A DNA stretch of 64,000 bases from Centropus unirufus (GCA_013397695.1 VYZI01000086.1:2468405-2532404), one strand, 5' to 3'; shown: positions 38,920-51,190, counted from the stretch's first letter. Numbers and translations are program-made. Notes: generated by a model not told the origin, from the sequence alone.

Positions 38920-40880
38920 CTAGGTAAAGAGGAAAACAAGATTTTTCTTCAACTTTTTTGTTGTTATCATATGCCATTATAGGAAATTATATGAAAAAAT
39001 TAAAAAATAAATTAAATTAAAAAATTACTCTTTTGTTCATGTTTAAAGGAAAACTCTACAAGAGCACTCAAGGAGAGGATGAGAATAACTGAGTAATTAC
39101 AAGACTCATTCTCATCCCATTCTTGAGAAATAAGAATGTGTTGGGTGGGTTTTGTGGAGTACATAATTAACCCTTTCTTTTAAATATACTCTACTTTTAT
39201 ATTACAAAATTTAATGAAAACTACATATGATTTCTTTTTGTATAATTTATCTTTTTATTTCATAAAAATATTTTATCTTTTTTCTCTTAAAATGTGTTTT
39301 ACTCTGATTTTTAATAAAGCTCTTAGCTTTGTCAGGCAAAAATAGTAAACTTTGTGGAATAAAATGAACTTCTAAAAGTATAAAATAGGCTCCTCTTCAT
39401 GAAACCTTTAAATATAGGTTTAGCTACTATTGTCTTGATATGTATTTTTATCCTAGCACCACTGGGGATGGGGGGGAAGTGACCTACCTAAAAGATGTAG
39501 AAAAAACAGGTGTGATGCTGACATATAAAATGGGTACACATTCAAAGGTCACTTTTCTCTCAGGGAGGCCAGTCTAGACAGCAAAGGCCTCTTCTAAAGA
39601 GAACTCAGAGCAGTAATGAGCTTGGGGTCCACCCTATCACCCACTGGAGAAGCAACTTTATTGTTACCAACTACAAGTACTCCAAAATATTAATTTTGAG
39701 TTAAACTTGTATATATACATCCCAACATGTAGTTCTTCCAGGATGTAGTGCTATGTTTGTGCTGATTGTGTACCTCAGAGCTGGTTGTACTCACAAGCTC
39801 ATAAGCATAACCACTGGGAGACTTTCATTTCGTTACCTGATTTGGATGACTACGTAACTTTCATTCCATCACAGCTACATCCTTTTACCATTTAAAGGCT
39901 CTTTTCATCTCTAACAGTAAAGTCATCCTTCATTCTTAATAACCTGTTTTCTCCAAGTCCTTATACTCAGTCCAAATCTAACACAGCTTTAGTACTTGCA
40001 TGTTTGGATAAGGAAATAACCTAGGTGTGATCTCACCATAAAAGAGATTTCATCTTCCACATTCCTGACTCAAATCCCTTTTCATTTTATTATACAGGTA
40101 AGCATTTCATTATCTGAGTAAGCCTGTCCCAAACTTTTCCAGTTTATTTTTGCATTTAGGTTTATCCTCAGTCCCCATGAGGATAAAATGCAAGGAATAA
40201 CAAATGTCCAACTTACATTGAGCAAGTACAGAACTAAAGCTCAATACTCAGAACAAAGAATCTCAACCCCCTTATATAGGCACTACATTTCACATATCGA
40301 TATTGTATAATGAGGACGGCTACAGTTTTCAAAGAAAACAGATATTTTTCTTCAGGAATTTATTAGGCCCCAGAAAAAAAACTTTCTTTCTCAACATGGT
40401 TTCTTCACCAATAATTCTGTTATGCATCTGGGGTGGCATATGGTCAGCATTTTCTTTAGGGAACTGCAATTTGTCTTCATTTTACATAGTAATAGCCATA
40501 TTCAGACAGACCAAATATGCATATATCCCCCAATACTGCGTCTTTAGCAAAGGTTAAGGTCAGAGATCTGGCTGAGAGCACTGACATGGCAAGTCTGCAG
40601 GGATGTACCTCAGGATCGCTCCCCAGCCATCAGGGACTCAGCTTTGTGGGTTCTTTTTAAGTAAGAGGTGTTACTTTTGCACTGAAAGGCAAAGCCAGAT
40701 GAACTTTTACTATGTACAGTAGCTCACAGTTAAACTATGTGCTATGAAAAAAAAAAAACCTCTTACTTGTTCTGAATCTGTCACTTGATAATTGTATTTG
40801 ATCCCCTCTGGGTCTTGTACTACAAGAGGCAGTTAATGAGCATTCCCTGTTCATTTTTTCCATTACACTCCTATATGGAT
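38920..40880. other. Non-genic or intronic stretch
   Basis: AT-rich. The only item of note is the fused acceptor/donor motif at 40078-40103 on the plus strand, listed separately. Confidence 0.4.
40078..40103 (+). other. Juxtaposed acceptor/donor (recursive-splice-like) motif
   Basis: A pyrimidine-rich tract (ttttcattttattatacag) ends in AG directly followed by gtaagc. This is the AG|GT layout of recursive splice sites used in long vertebrate introns. It would act only if a plus-strand transcript crosses here, which is not shown. Confidence 0.2.
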
Positions 40881-42550
40881 TTTTATCATTTTCATCTTTA
40901 GCTATTACTTTCTCAGGCTGAAGATTCTTAATCTATTTAATTGCTCTTTATCATCACTGCCACCCCTTCCTAGTTCTATTATCTCTTCTTCCACCCCTCT
41001 CCCCCTTACTTTAAATACATGGATCAAAACTGCACCCGGAGGTCAAAATAAAAGTACAGGCACTTTATAGACTGGAAGAACAGACTTCTGTTGGCCATTT
41101 TTAAAGTTTGTATTTTTTTTGACCAGTCCTGAACATTTAACCAATGCTTGAATTTACCATGGTAATCCCTCTACAACATGGCTTTCTTTGCTGTTCATAG
41201 CTTACAGTCTCAATAATAGCAGGATTGTTCTCCCCTACATGCACTACTTCATTGTATCAGCAGCAAGCTTCATTCCCAGTTATTTAGCATTACAAGATCC
41301 CTCTTTGGCTCTTCATAATAATTTTTCATTTTTGCTGCCCTCATTAACTCAGAATCACTCTCTACTCATGATTCCAGATCACCAATGCATATGCTAACTA
41401 GCGTTAAACATCGCACAGATCTGTGTGCAATTCCACCAGTGACCTCCTTCCCCACTGGGAAAAAGAGGTCATTTATTCCTACCCCATCTTTCAACTAACT
41501 AGCAGTCTTGGAGGGAGCTTTCTTCTTACATCAGAGCGGTTTCGTTTTGGTCAGCACCTTTGGCGAGTAGTTCTCAAAAGGCTTTCTGAAACCCAAGCAT
41601 ACTGCATCAGCCAGATCACACTTACAACTTCAACAGTGTCTTCCAAGAACTCTACCAGGCCCATGAGGCTGTTCTGACTCTTTCCTGGTATTTAAATTTG
41701 TCCATGAATCCATTAGTTTTCTTCACTGTACTTACCAGTAAATTGTCTGGTATGAATGCCAGTCATACTTGTCCCATTCTTTCCTAAAGGCTTTCTGGAA
41801 GCCTTTTTAAAAACTGGCATCACCTTTGTCACCCTCAACTTGACTGCCACAACAGCAGTATCGTTCTGCTAAACAGCGCTGTTACCAGTTCAGCAATTTT
41901 ACACAGAGGTGTCTTCTAGAGGTCTTGAGCGCACCTAGACTAGGCAATTTGCTGTCATTAATTTTTATCATTTTCTTCTAAAATAAGTTGTCCCAGCAGC
42001 ATTTTCATTTTGATCAGGTGCCTCAATGGGACCTAATACTTCTCTCCCCACAGAGAAGAGATTTTATTTGGGTATCTGAGCTCCTGCAGCGTGAATAGGA
42101 GGAATTCATACTCTCTCAGCTACAGTGCTATCTTCCTTATGCTTTTTTTAGATCATAGTTACCTACTGGCCCAATAGCCTTCCCATTTCTGATATTTTTA
42201 AAAGAGTTCTCAGGAAAAGATTCTTTACCTTTCACAAATCACATACCCGGCTTTAACTTGTTTTACTGCATATTTTGTATTTAATTTGCCCGATTTTCAC
42301 CTTATTTTTTGACTAAAGATTTTGAAGGATATTTTTCTGTTCCTTACAGCCTGCTCAACTATGCCAATTCATTCTTTAATATCTTATTAAAGGGTGGGAG
42401 AAGCAGTTGTTGGGGGATATGCATTTGTTCCGATGCTCTCCACACTGGCCATAAGCATTTTACTCTTCTGAGTGTTCTTCTTGCTAGGCTTTACATAGAA
42501 ACCCTAATGACTGTCCTGCTAGCTACGTTCTCCACAGTAGGCCTCTACTG
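40880..42550 (-). mobile_element. Ancient CR1/L3-type LINE remnant (reverse transcriptase), antisense
   Basis: The plus strand is the complement of an old CR1-type RT gene. The minus strand of 41790-41815 reads like the RT start 'TPVFKKG...' (here VMPVFKK). Plus-strand words such as 'aaggctttctgaaacccaag' near 41579, 'ccttccccactggg' near 41446 and 'ggatcaaaactgcaccc' near 41020 occur in the family order. The 42180-42380 stretch resembles the region before the RT. Frames are broken throughout and identity is low, so it is a pre-avian or early avian insertion. Boundaries are approximate. I give no repaired protein. Confidence 0.65.
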
Positions 42551-43400
42551 TTAATAACTTCATTTAGAACTAGGCATTCAGTCCCTCCATCTTATCTTCT
42601 AGCATTTGCATGGAAACACTTCTATTTTGGTCCAATTGCCTGTTCTTCTGTGCTCCTGTTTAAATCAGACCCAGTTTATTCAGGTAGATCTTCATCGTTT
42701 TCTACAAGACTTATCAGCTTCTGTCCTATGTACAGCAATGTCAAAAACTGCAACACCAGCGGTTCCATCATCTTGACCCATGTGTCCTTTCTGCTTGTCC
42801 TCATGTACGGTATTGGGATTACAACTCAGACTGATGCTGCAGAAGTCTTCATTCTTAACCTTCTTTCTAGCAAAGTTATTCCTTACAGCAATATTTTGGT
42901 AGCCTGTGTCACCAGCACTTCTCCACCAGCTTCTCCAGCACTAGAAGACAGTCCATACTCCTTTTGTTGTAAGCCACCTTGGCATGCAGCTAGAAAATTA
43001 TTACATGATCCCTTCCAGCATTGTAAATCCAGTTACGCAAATCCATCGTAAATCCACTTAGTTAAGTAGAGTGTGACACCACCATGGCAGGAGATGTCCT
43101 TCTGTAATCTAGAATCAACATCATGCAACGGCACTCTTGCAGCAAAAGGATACACGGCCATTATCTCGGAGCAAGGCCTCATCTACATAATCAACACCTC
43201 TCCTTTCCAGGTTTGATGTCCTCCTACATAGGAGCTTACTTCTCAGAGAAGCCCCATGGCAGGTTGCCAAAAGAGAGCATGTGGCAAGGACTATATGCCT
43301 GGAGGTTTACACCAGATATTTGCTACTTAAGGATACTTTCCTACAAATATGCTTAGCATGTTGAGCCTTTCACAAGAGTCCACTTCAGATATAGCAATCT
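42551..43400. other. Pyrimidine-rich stretch, possibly more old LINE
   Basis: The plus strand stays pyrimidine-rich with long stop-free runs (133 codons at 42650-43051), as expected for the antisense of an A-rich retroelement ORF. I could not match it to the CR1 endonuclease or any named family. It may be the 5' part of the neighbouring LINE remnant or an unrelated old repeat. Confidence 0.25.
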
Positions 43401-46400
43401 ACAATGGGCATTTTGATGTCATAACTATCCCTTTGATTTAACAGATGTATTAATAATGCTGAGATCAAGAAAATGGTGGCTGCTTAACTGGAGACCTGGG
43501 ACCAACATCTAGCCTGAGAAGCCAAAGTGTCTAAGCTAAGTGGCCTCAGACACACTCCTTGTGTTTTAGGCTTACTCTCAGGGTATTCCAACAGAAATTT
43601 TCACTTTGTGCTTCCTTCACCACAGACTTTGATTCTGGCCATCCTCATCATCCTGACAGACAACCTGTTCATATTCTAAAAATTTGCCTTTGATACTGGA
43701 CCGGTCGGGACCCATTATTATATCTATTTGTTTTGCGAAATAATTTGTCTCCCATTCAGCATCATTAATCCATGGGCCTAGTACATTCCCCAAGGTTTCC
43801 ACAAACTGTTTTCAAGTCAATCCTATACAAGTACTAAGAAGTGAGAAAGTACATTTTTTCTTGCGTAAAACCCTGGTATCATTAACAGACACTTCCAATA
43901 CCTGTCAGGCAACGGTGCTTTATAATCTAACAGATTACAGTCATCTTCATGATGCTGTGAAATGACTGATTGAGCGAGCTCTTAAACATAGCTTTCTTAA
44001 AAAGAAGAAAACACGTAACCAGCCCCAACTTTCTGTTCAGAGCAGAAGCCAAGACAGTTTTCTGAGCTGCAGCATCTATTGCACTGTTAATGGGAGCTGT
44101 ACTTATGAATACATCCTGCATCAAATAAAATAGCATTCTATATAACTACGATTTGCTGATTCAAAATGGGACCTTACACATTTAGACTCCATGCTACACA
44201 TTCTACTTTCACTTACAACACGTCTGCTACATTTTATTAGTTATAATGTACACAACTTTCAACACAAAAGTCTTGAAGATTTCTCATACACACACTGTCA
44301 CTGCTGTATTTATAGGCAAGATGATTAAACATTTGTATTTTATTGTAAAGAATAAATTGTACTATACAGTGAAGAGAAATTCAATACTGATTCATAAAAC
44401 AGGCTTGATTTTTCAACTGATGGAAAATGGTTTTCCTTCCCTTTCCACCATCAAATCTAATTTAAAGTAACCCAGTGTAGTGCAAATACATTAGATACTT
44501 AGTAATCTCCAGTAATGGCAGGGAAGCTCATCATAGATTGCTGAGCGTTATGAATCATCTTGTGAACACATAACTGCTATACACTGCAAAAGCCACTTTA
44601 ACAAGTGGTTTCATTCATTTATGTCAATACTTCATAATTAGCCGAGAGAAGTGTCTGTAAATTGAACTCTTGAGCACACTGCTTAGTTACCAGTTTTCTT
44701 TTATTTAATATTTAGAACACTTGATGTAATGGAAGACCCCATTAAAATTTTGTACCAGTGACAAATGACATTTTCATTTTCTGTTCTGAATGTGTTAGCA
44801 CAAACTAATGAACTCAATGTTCAACAAACCCATAAGCACATGCTGACCAGTACAAAGTAAACAGTTCCATTTACTTTACCAAGGCTACTAATTTAGATTT
44901 TTAAAGTATGCTTAACTGTTTTGCTCAATAAGACAGAAAAACATGAACTACAAGACAGCATAGAAATTAGTGCTGATGCTTTTTTTTTCCCCAGCTACAC
45001 CTGAGTGGGTGCCCAATCAGAAGAAACAGGTGACAAGCAATAACATGATGCCCAAACAAAGATGGTTAGAGCATCTCTCCCTTGTAGAACAGCCCTGAAG
45101 ATCTAGATTTACTCACTTCAATTTTTAATTTTATTAAGTTAAAAAATTCAACAGCTCTTCAAGGTAGTCTATCCAAGGCACACTGTATTTTGAAAGCATT
45201 ATGACAGTACCCACAACCCCACTCACAGCTACTGACTCTCTACAAACAGCACACAGCTTCAGGACTTGGGTGCTTAGAGTTATACCTGAAGTAGTTTCCT
45301 GGATGGTTTTTTTTTTTTAAACAATGGGTAGAAGAAAAAAAATCATTTTGATTTGGATTCCAACATCTCAAGATGCCAAGCTACTATAATTTAAGTTTAT
45401 TGGGGACAGCTGGTTGGTTTTACCTAATGGATGTACACTCTTTGCCCATTCTACCACAGAAATAAATCATTCTGTCTGCAACTTACTTTGCAACTGGGGT
45501 TAATTAAAACTGTGCTCAAGGCCAGTTACTGCAGTTGGCTACTGCAGGGTAGCCAACACAAGCTCTTGACTCTGTGGACATTTGTGGTATAACTCTTTCT
45601 CAGAAGCAATTTAAAGGCTTGGACAAAATGCTTGACTAGAGCAGCCAAATGCAAAAGTATAAATATACAAACACAGAGTGATAGTTACTTTGACACTTCT
45701 TACCAGGATAACTTCCCACTCATCAGTTTTAAAAACTCCACAAGCTCCAGCTCCAAATTTGTTCCATCCTCCATGACTTCCCAGGAATCCTGGAATGCAG
45801 ACCCACAGACTAATTTCTACATGCCATGCAAACTGATGTAAACATACAAGAAAAGCTTTACTTCCCCCTAACATTGCTAATTAATGAGAAAATTAATTAC
45901 TAGGGTAATCCAGTATTTCCCTTTGCTTTGAAATATGAGAGCTAATCAAGAGCTCTTATGTACTGCTTATTCTTACTTTGTGTTGTAAAACTTTTTTAAT
46001 CTTACAAGATTTAACCCTCAAAGAACACATGTGCATCACCACTGAAGATTTATTTGAAATTACATCTCCTTGATTACATCTCTAATTCTCCTCATGCTTT
46101 CTGTTCTTCAATGCTCCTAAAAATAGTATTGATAATATATCAATAGTATTGATAAAACATGCAAATCTTTCTAGTTCAGATAGAAGTTTCTCCACTTCAA
46201 GTATATTCAGGCCTACAAGTGCCACTCGGTTTATCAATAGGAAATCTATTTAATTAAAGAGAAAAAAAATATTCATGATACTGCTTTGATTCTTTACAGT
46301 CAAAATACGCCATGAACAAAGTGTGTAAGTCCCACGTCTCCTTGCGTACTGCCTTCAAAGTATTTTTGCTCCTTTTAGTAATCAAATATAGATTTTTCCA

Positions 46401-46534
46401 TGACATTTTGATTAGGCTCTTACTGTGAGTACATGAAGTGATAATTGGTCCAAAAATACCTATTGAGCCAGGAGCAGCAGAATTCAGTAAATACGGGGAG
46501 CATCATAGGTAGTTGCATGAATCACTTCACATAC
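43401..46534. other. Non-genic or intronic stretch
   Basis: AT-rich, with ORFs of 87 codons or fewer and no recognisable product. A 20-base-period duplication of aatagtattgata occurs at 46122-46154. Confidence 0.4.
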
Positions 46535-46640
46535 CTGTGGTTTTCCAGGTTCCCGTGCTTAGTCATGAGTGCACTCTTCATTTTCTTGCACACAGAATAT
46601 AATTTCTGCCAATTTTTATTCTTGGCTTCTACACTGCCAC
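46535..46640 (-). CDS. Candidate exon with open frame, minus strand
   Basis: The minus strand has a fair acceptor (ttcttttgtgtgaccacag|gtgg, with a ctaat branch-like word upstream) and a strong donor (aaccacag|gtatgtg) bounding 106 bases. One frame is open across the whole segment, lysine-rich, containing KNKNWQKLYSVCKKMKSALM, with stops just outside both splice sites. The other frames close. It lies about 1.5 kb downstream of the island-1 exon candidate at 48117. Joining it to 38850-38919 gives a stop after a few codons, so it could be coding with a missing partner or part of a noncoding RNA. The protein is not recognised. Confidence 0.3.
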
Positions 46641-47399
46641 CTGTGGTCACACAAAAGAAATTAGCCATATTTCATGCTGCAAATCCTATTGCCACAATGT
46701 TTCAACTCACTTATTTTTCTATGAAAACATTCTAAGGCATTCCCCTTTGTAGAGTTACATGTAGCTTTCTCTTTAATAAATTTCAGGAAAGAAAAAAAAA
46801 AAGAAACAAAAACAATCCCAACTCAATTTAAACTGAGAGAACATTTAAAACCTCCAAAGAGAGATATAGGCTTTAAAGATTTCTATGTTATCCTTGTTGC
46901 TCAGTGGGCACAGCATAACCTTGACAGAGCAAGGTGACATCTTTAGTGGAAATAATAAAAAAAAAGTACACTTAATTACTTAGTACATACATTCAAAAAA
47001 AATTTTAAATCATTTGTTCTTCCATCTGAAAAATGAAGTTTTAGAGAACCGTAATTTCTGTGCTCAGCTTAGTTACCTTATATAGATTGCAAAGAAATGC
47101 CAAACAAAAACCCCCAAAAGCTTGTACTTGGAAGAACATCTCAGAGACCTGAAAGTGATCTTGAACTTTTTTGTGCCACGAAACCCACTCAATTTACTCC
47201 CAAGTTTCCTGCACTTTGAGCAATATGCCAAAGATTTTGTCGACTTAACCATTCGCATCAAAATAAAACTCAAACACACCGTACCCAGAGTCCTCACGTT
47301 AATTCTTTCCTGAAAATATGATGGAATAGAAAATTCAAGCCTTTCTGGGAAAAACAAAGCTTCCTGCTGCTAAGAACAGGAGTTTTACCGAACAACGAA
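46641..47399. other. Island shore, non-genic
   Basis: Includes a poly-A tract at 46793-46802 and a 94-codon minus ORF at 47073-47357 with no recognised protein. It leads into the CpG island. Confidence 0.4.
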
Positions 47400-48116
47400 G
47401 TTTCGGAGAACAAGCTTTTGGGGGGGAACACTGGCATTTGCGTACACACGCACACCCCCCCTTCCAGTTAAAAATCGCCCCTACCATCCCTGGAAGCAGC
47501 TGCCCGAATGCTCCCCGCGACGCCTCCAGCCGGGAAAACGCTCCCGAGTCACGAGGGGACACAGCAAGTAACTCATCCCAGCGCGGCTCTGCGTGACCCC
47601 GGGCACCCGCGCTACCCCACGCCAACAGCGATCGCAACCTGGACCACAAACCTTAAATCGGAATAGAAACCGAAATCAAACGCGATTTTCCAAGAACAAG
47701 TGGCTCTTTTAAAAAACGTAAATAAATCATTCGGAGTAAATAAGGAAAGTCCCCAAGGCAGGTGAAGCCGCCCGCGCCCCGGGCGCGCCTCCAGGTGACC
47801 CCCTCGCCCTGCCACGTCGCCCACCCCAGTCGGGAAGGCGCCTCCAGCCAGGGAAGCACCCCTGGGATCCCGGGACCCCGCCACCCCCCCAGCCCGGCAG
47901 CTCAGGTGCCACCGCGCTAAACAGGGTCACCCGCCGCGGTCCCGCAGCCCCGGTATCACCGCAGCGGCTCCCACAGCCCCACGCAGCCCCTCACCCCAGC
48001 CCCACGAAGCCGTGCCCCGTCTCCCTTCCTCCTCCTCCCCCCGGGACGGCGCTGGAGGCACTGGGGTCACCGCTACCCCCCAGCGCCGCAGCGGGGAGCG
48101 GGCTCTTCCCACCCAC

Positions 48117-48400
48117 CTGCGCTCTCCGGGCTCCTCGCGTCTCCGGCCGGTGCCGCAGGATGAGGCGGCGGCAGCAGCAGCTCCTCCTCGCAGCGCGGCT
48201 CCCTCCCTGGCTCCCGCCCTCCCTCCCGCGGCACAGCCAGAGGGAGCCGCGGGACCCATGCACCGCCCGGGATTCCTGCGGGGGCCAGCGGGTCGCTCGG
48301 CACAGCCCGCCGCTCCTTTGCGCAGCCCCCGGCTCTTTGGCACAGCCCCCCCTTCCCTCCCCTCCCAGTCACGTTCCTCCCGGTGCCGCCCGGCGGACCC
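48117..48400 (-). other. Candidate minus-strand first exon
   Basis: A donor gagcgcag|gtgggtgg reads on the minus strand with intron start at 48116. A TATA-like box (cgataaaaaggg) sits at 48436-48425, placing a start near 48400. The exon would be GC-rich with CpG and gcc/cgc runs, typical of 5' leaders. An ATG near 48255 opens a frame of Ala/Gly/Arg-rich codons, which may or may not be translated. The start position is an estimate. Confidence 0.35.
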
Positions 48401-48424
48401 GCAGCGCGAACCTCCCAGCCCCTT

Positions 48425-48436
48425 CCCTTTTTATCG
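48425..48436 (-). promoter_or_regulatory. TATA-like motif (minus strand)
   Basis: The minus strand reads cgataaaaaggg, a TATA-like core, within the CpG island and about 30 bases upstream of the proposed start. A 37-base gap lies immediately further upstream, so adjacent promoter elements are unseen. Confidence 0.3.
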
Positions 48437-48453
48437 CGGAGCCGGGGAATCTC

Positions 48454-48490
48454 NNNNNNNNNNNNNNNNNNNNNNNNNNNNNNNNNNNNN
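48454..48490. other. Assembly gap (37 N)
   Basis: 37 undetermined bases inside the CpG island, directly upstream of the putative minus-strand TATA-like motif. Confidence 0.99.
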
Positions 48491-48700
48491 TGCGGGGCTC
48501 GCATCCCGGTGCGGGAACCCCCGCAAGGCACCCCCACGCCCCGCGCAGCGCCGGGTGCGCCGCGGGGCTCTGCGGCTCCCGCCGAAACCGCTGAAGCCGC
48601 GGGGGAAGGGAGGCGGCAGGCGCCCCCGTGGTGGGCGGCGCGGGCGGCTCCCGCGTGGGTTCGCAGCCCCCCGGGTGCCGGAGGGGTCCACCTGCCTCCT

Positions 48701-48718
48701 GGCAGGCAGGCAGGCAGG
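48701..48718 (+). repeat. (GGCA)n short tandem repeat
   Basis: Four and a half copies of ggca at the edge of the CpG island. Minor. Confidence 0.9.
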
Positions 48719-48894
48719 CGTCTGCGAGGCGATCCCGCAGCTCCGACGTCCTCCCTGTTCTCGCACCGAAATAAACGCGGAGTCTTGGCCCGCTACGGGT
48801 GATTCACATGTTCAGGAATATGCTGGAAGCCCAGTTCTTGATGGCTCTCCGGCCACTGATGGGAGACCACCTGGCTAGGGGTGGTCGGCTTGTC

Positions 48895-49010
48895 ATCACA
48901 GAATCGTTGTCACGGAGCGGTTTGCGTTGGAAGGGACCTTGCAGATCGTGTAGTTCCAACCCCCTGCCGTGGGCAGGAACGCCTTCTGCTAGGTCAGGTT
49001 GCTCAAAGCC
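48895..49010 (-). mobile_element. CR1 LINE, 3'-terminal fragment, antisense
   Basis: The plus strand reads 'cacagaatcgttgtcacgga', 'gttggaagggaccttgcaga', 'tagttccaaccccctgccgt', 'gggcaggaacgccttctgct' and 'aggtcaggttgctcaaagcc'. This is the complement of the last ~115 bases of avian CR1. It is heavily 5'-truncated and sits on the edge of the CpG island. It is the least diverged of the CR1 copies here. Confidence 0.95.
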
Positions 49011-51190
49011 TTAAAAATGTGTTTTGCAATGCTTACCAATTTTGCAAAAGCAGCAGGTAAATATATAAGTGTTAGGAAAACCTCCGTGTCGTAACTAAAA
49101 CTGCAGCGAAACTTCAGGTTGCCTCTGCTATCCTAGCTGCTGTGCTAATGGAAAGACAGCCCATCCCTTACTAATTGTCCTCTCATCTTCTGGCTTGATG
49201 TATTTGCATTTCAGAAACAAACAACGTATTTAAATTACTATGTTTGTATCTCTTTTGCTCAAATGGCTTCACTGTGATATTGACGTTGAAAGGATATGCT
49301 GGCATGATCCAGTCATCCAACCAAGTTAAAAGAGGGTTGGGAGGAGTTGAGTGCATGGATGCAGATCAGTCATATCAGCTGATACTGTTTTGTATAATAA
49401 AAATCTCTTGCAGTCCTTCTTCTCACAGCAGTAGATTCCACTTTGGATAAGACAGTCTTTACCTTTCCCAAATGTTTTATTCTGATGCTATATTTTGGAA
49501 CCCAACCTTTTCAAGGCAAGCCATAAATCCATGCGGTCATATTACAAACTACAGTATCATGCTGTAGTCTAGTGATATTAAGAAGCAAACTACGAGAATA
49601 AAATCACTTGCCTTTGTCTAGTCTTCTGCAGAATTAAGGCTATTTTCGGTTCCTCTTATGTTTCAGAAGGAAAACACCAGACCATCTGAATATTTAATGA
49701 GTAGTAAACCAGAAATTCGTACATAGTGCAAGTAGCAAGTATAACATACATTTTTTTATAGCAACATAAACAGGTACTTATCTTGAAAGAAGTTTAAACA
49801 ATTTGGTTTCACAAAATTAATAAACATTAAATATATGTAAGCAGATCTGCAGTCTATGAATAACATAAAAACATCAAAATTAAACAAAGCGTTCAAAGTA
49901 TAAATAAACCTGTGTACATGAGGATGAAAATTGACACAGGTGTTTAGAAAAAGCATTTTGGGTCTACTACAACCAAGAAAGCAGTTTTGATCTTTTACTC
50001 CAAAACCTAAGAACCTAGTGGCACCCTGGTGCAAAAATTAAGAAGACATGAACAGTGAAAATTTGGGTGCCATGATTCTGCTTACAAAGGCAGTTGTTAT
50101 ACAACTATCACAAGTTTTTGCATCCAATAAGCGATAAAGAATATTTTATCTCTAGATTAAATGTTTATTCTCTTGCTCTGAGAGCTTATAATAGAAGAAA
50201 AATTAAAAAAAAAATCAATGGCTTTTCCAGTTTTCTCTCCTCTGCCTAATTTTAATAAAATGTTACCAGCAGATGTCATGAATTACTGACCAGTAAATAT
50301 CCCTCTGGAATTCCATAGTTACCTACAATGAGGTCTGCCAGTGACTTCAAATACTGATTTGTCTAACGGTGTCTCCAAACAATACATCGGCAGTGAAGAA
50401 GACACTGTCATGCCTCCAGTCTAGAATTCAGTCATTTTCCACTAAATCCTCCATAAATGTATTGTTTTGTCTGCAGGTGTCTTTCCTATAACTGCTACAA
50501 GTGTATTAAATTCTAGAAGAAAGTTCTTGTCTTTTTCACTGAAGCATGTCCACTGCACAGGCTGTTCCCCTGACAAAAAAAAAAGTCATCACTCCTTTCA
50601 GGTCTTACACGAAGCTGCTTACAATCAAATCTAGCTCATCAGAGGAGAAACTCTCTCTTTGTTCTGATTTTCAAACCAAGAGAACAGATATTTAGTCAGC
50701 TCACAACGAACATTTATCAAACACTATCATATTTGCCTTGGGTTTGTGAGATGCAGAAAATTAGATCAGTCATGCACAGATTCTCTTGCATTAACCCCCT
50801 CTCCTCTTTCCCACCCACTTCCTAAACAGACCTGCCTTCTTTTATTCAGCAATTCAGATTTGGAAGAATAAATTCCATTGTTACAATGATTGAGAGACAA
50901 ATTGAAAGCCAAGTGAAACATTGTTCTCCCAGATCTGACAGGAAAACTTATAGGATGGAAACACCCAGAAGATAAAACCCACTTCTTTTATCATATACTC
51001 CTGAAAGCATTACTTGTCACTTTCCCCTTGCTCCCAGAATATATACAGCAACTGCTGGGTTGCTGTAGTACTGAGAATTTCCAGTTTTCCAGATGATGAG
51101 CTGTGACTCAGTACTCCTACTGATATACCTCAATGCACCATCCATTTCCTTTATTTCGTGGTAAATCATCTCTCGCTTTCCCTCCGCCAG
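49011..51190. other. Non-genic stretch
   Basis: No ORF above 92 codons and no repeat recognised. It ends in a pyrimidine tract (ctctcgctttccctccgccag) used by the next exon candidate. Confidence 0.4.

Larger units (their letters stand above)
47400..48780. promoter_or_regulatory. CpG island 3 (strongest in window)
   Basis: About 1.4 kb of GC- and CpG-dense sequence with abrupt AT-rich flanks. It includes homopolymeric C runs and cgg/ccg trinucleotide clusters (ggcggcggcagcagcagc near 48164). This is the best promoter candidate. ORFs of up to 288 codons on both strands reflect the scarcity of stops in GC-rich DNA, and some run through the N gap. A minus-strand first exon is proposed within it. 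Confidence 0.7.

Noticed and set aside
48012..48878. 288-codon plus ORF and several overlapping long ORFs on both strands in CpG island 3
   Set aside because: Composition is Arg/Pro/Ala/Gly-rich in every frame and the ORF runs through the N gap. GC-rich DNA lacks stops, and opposing frames are equally open.
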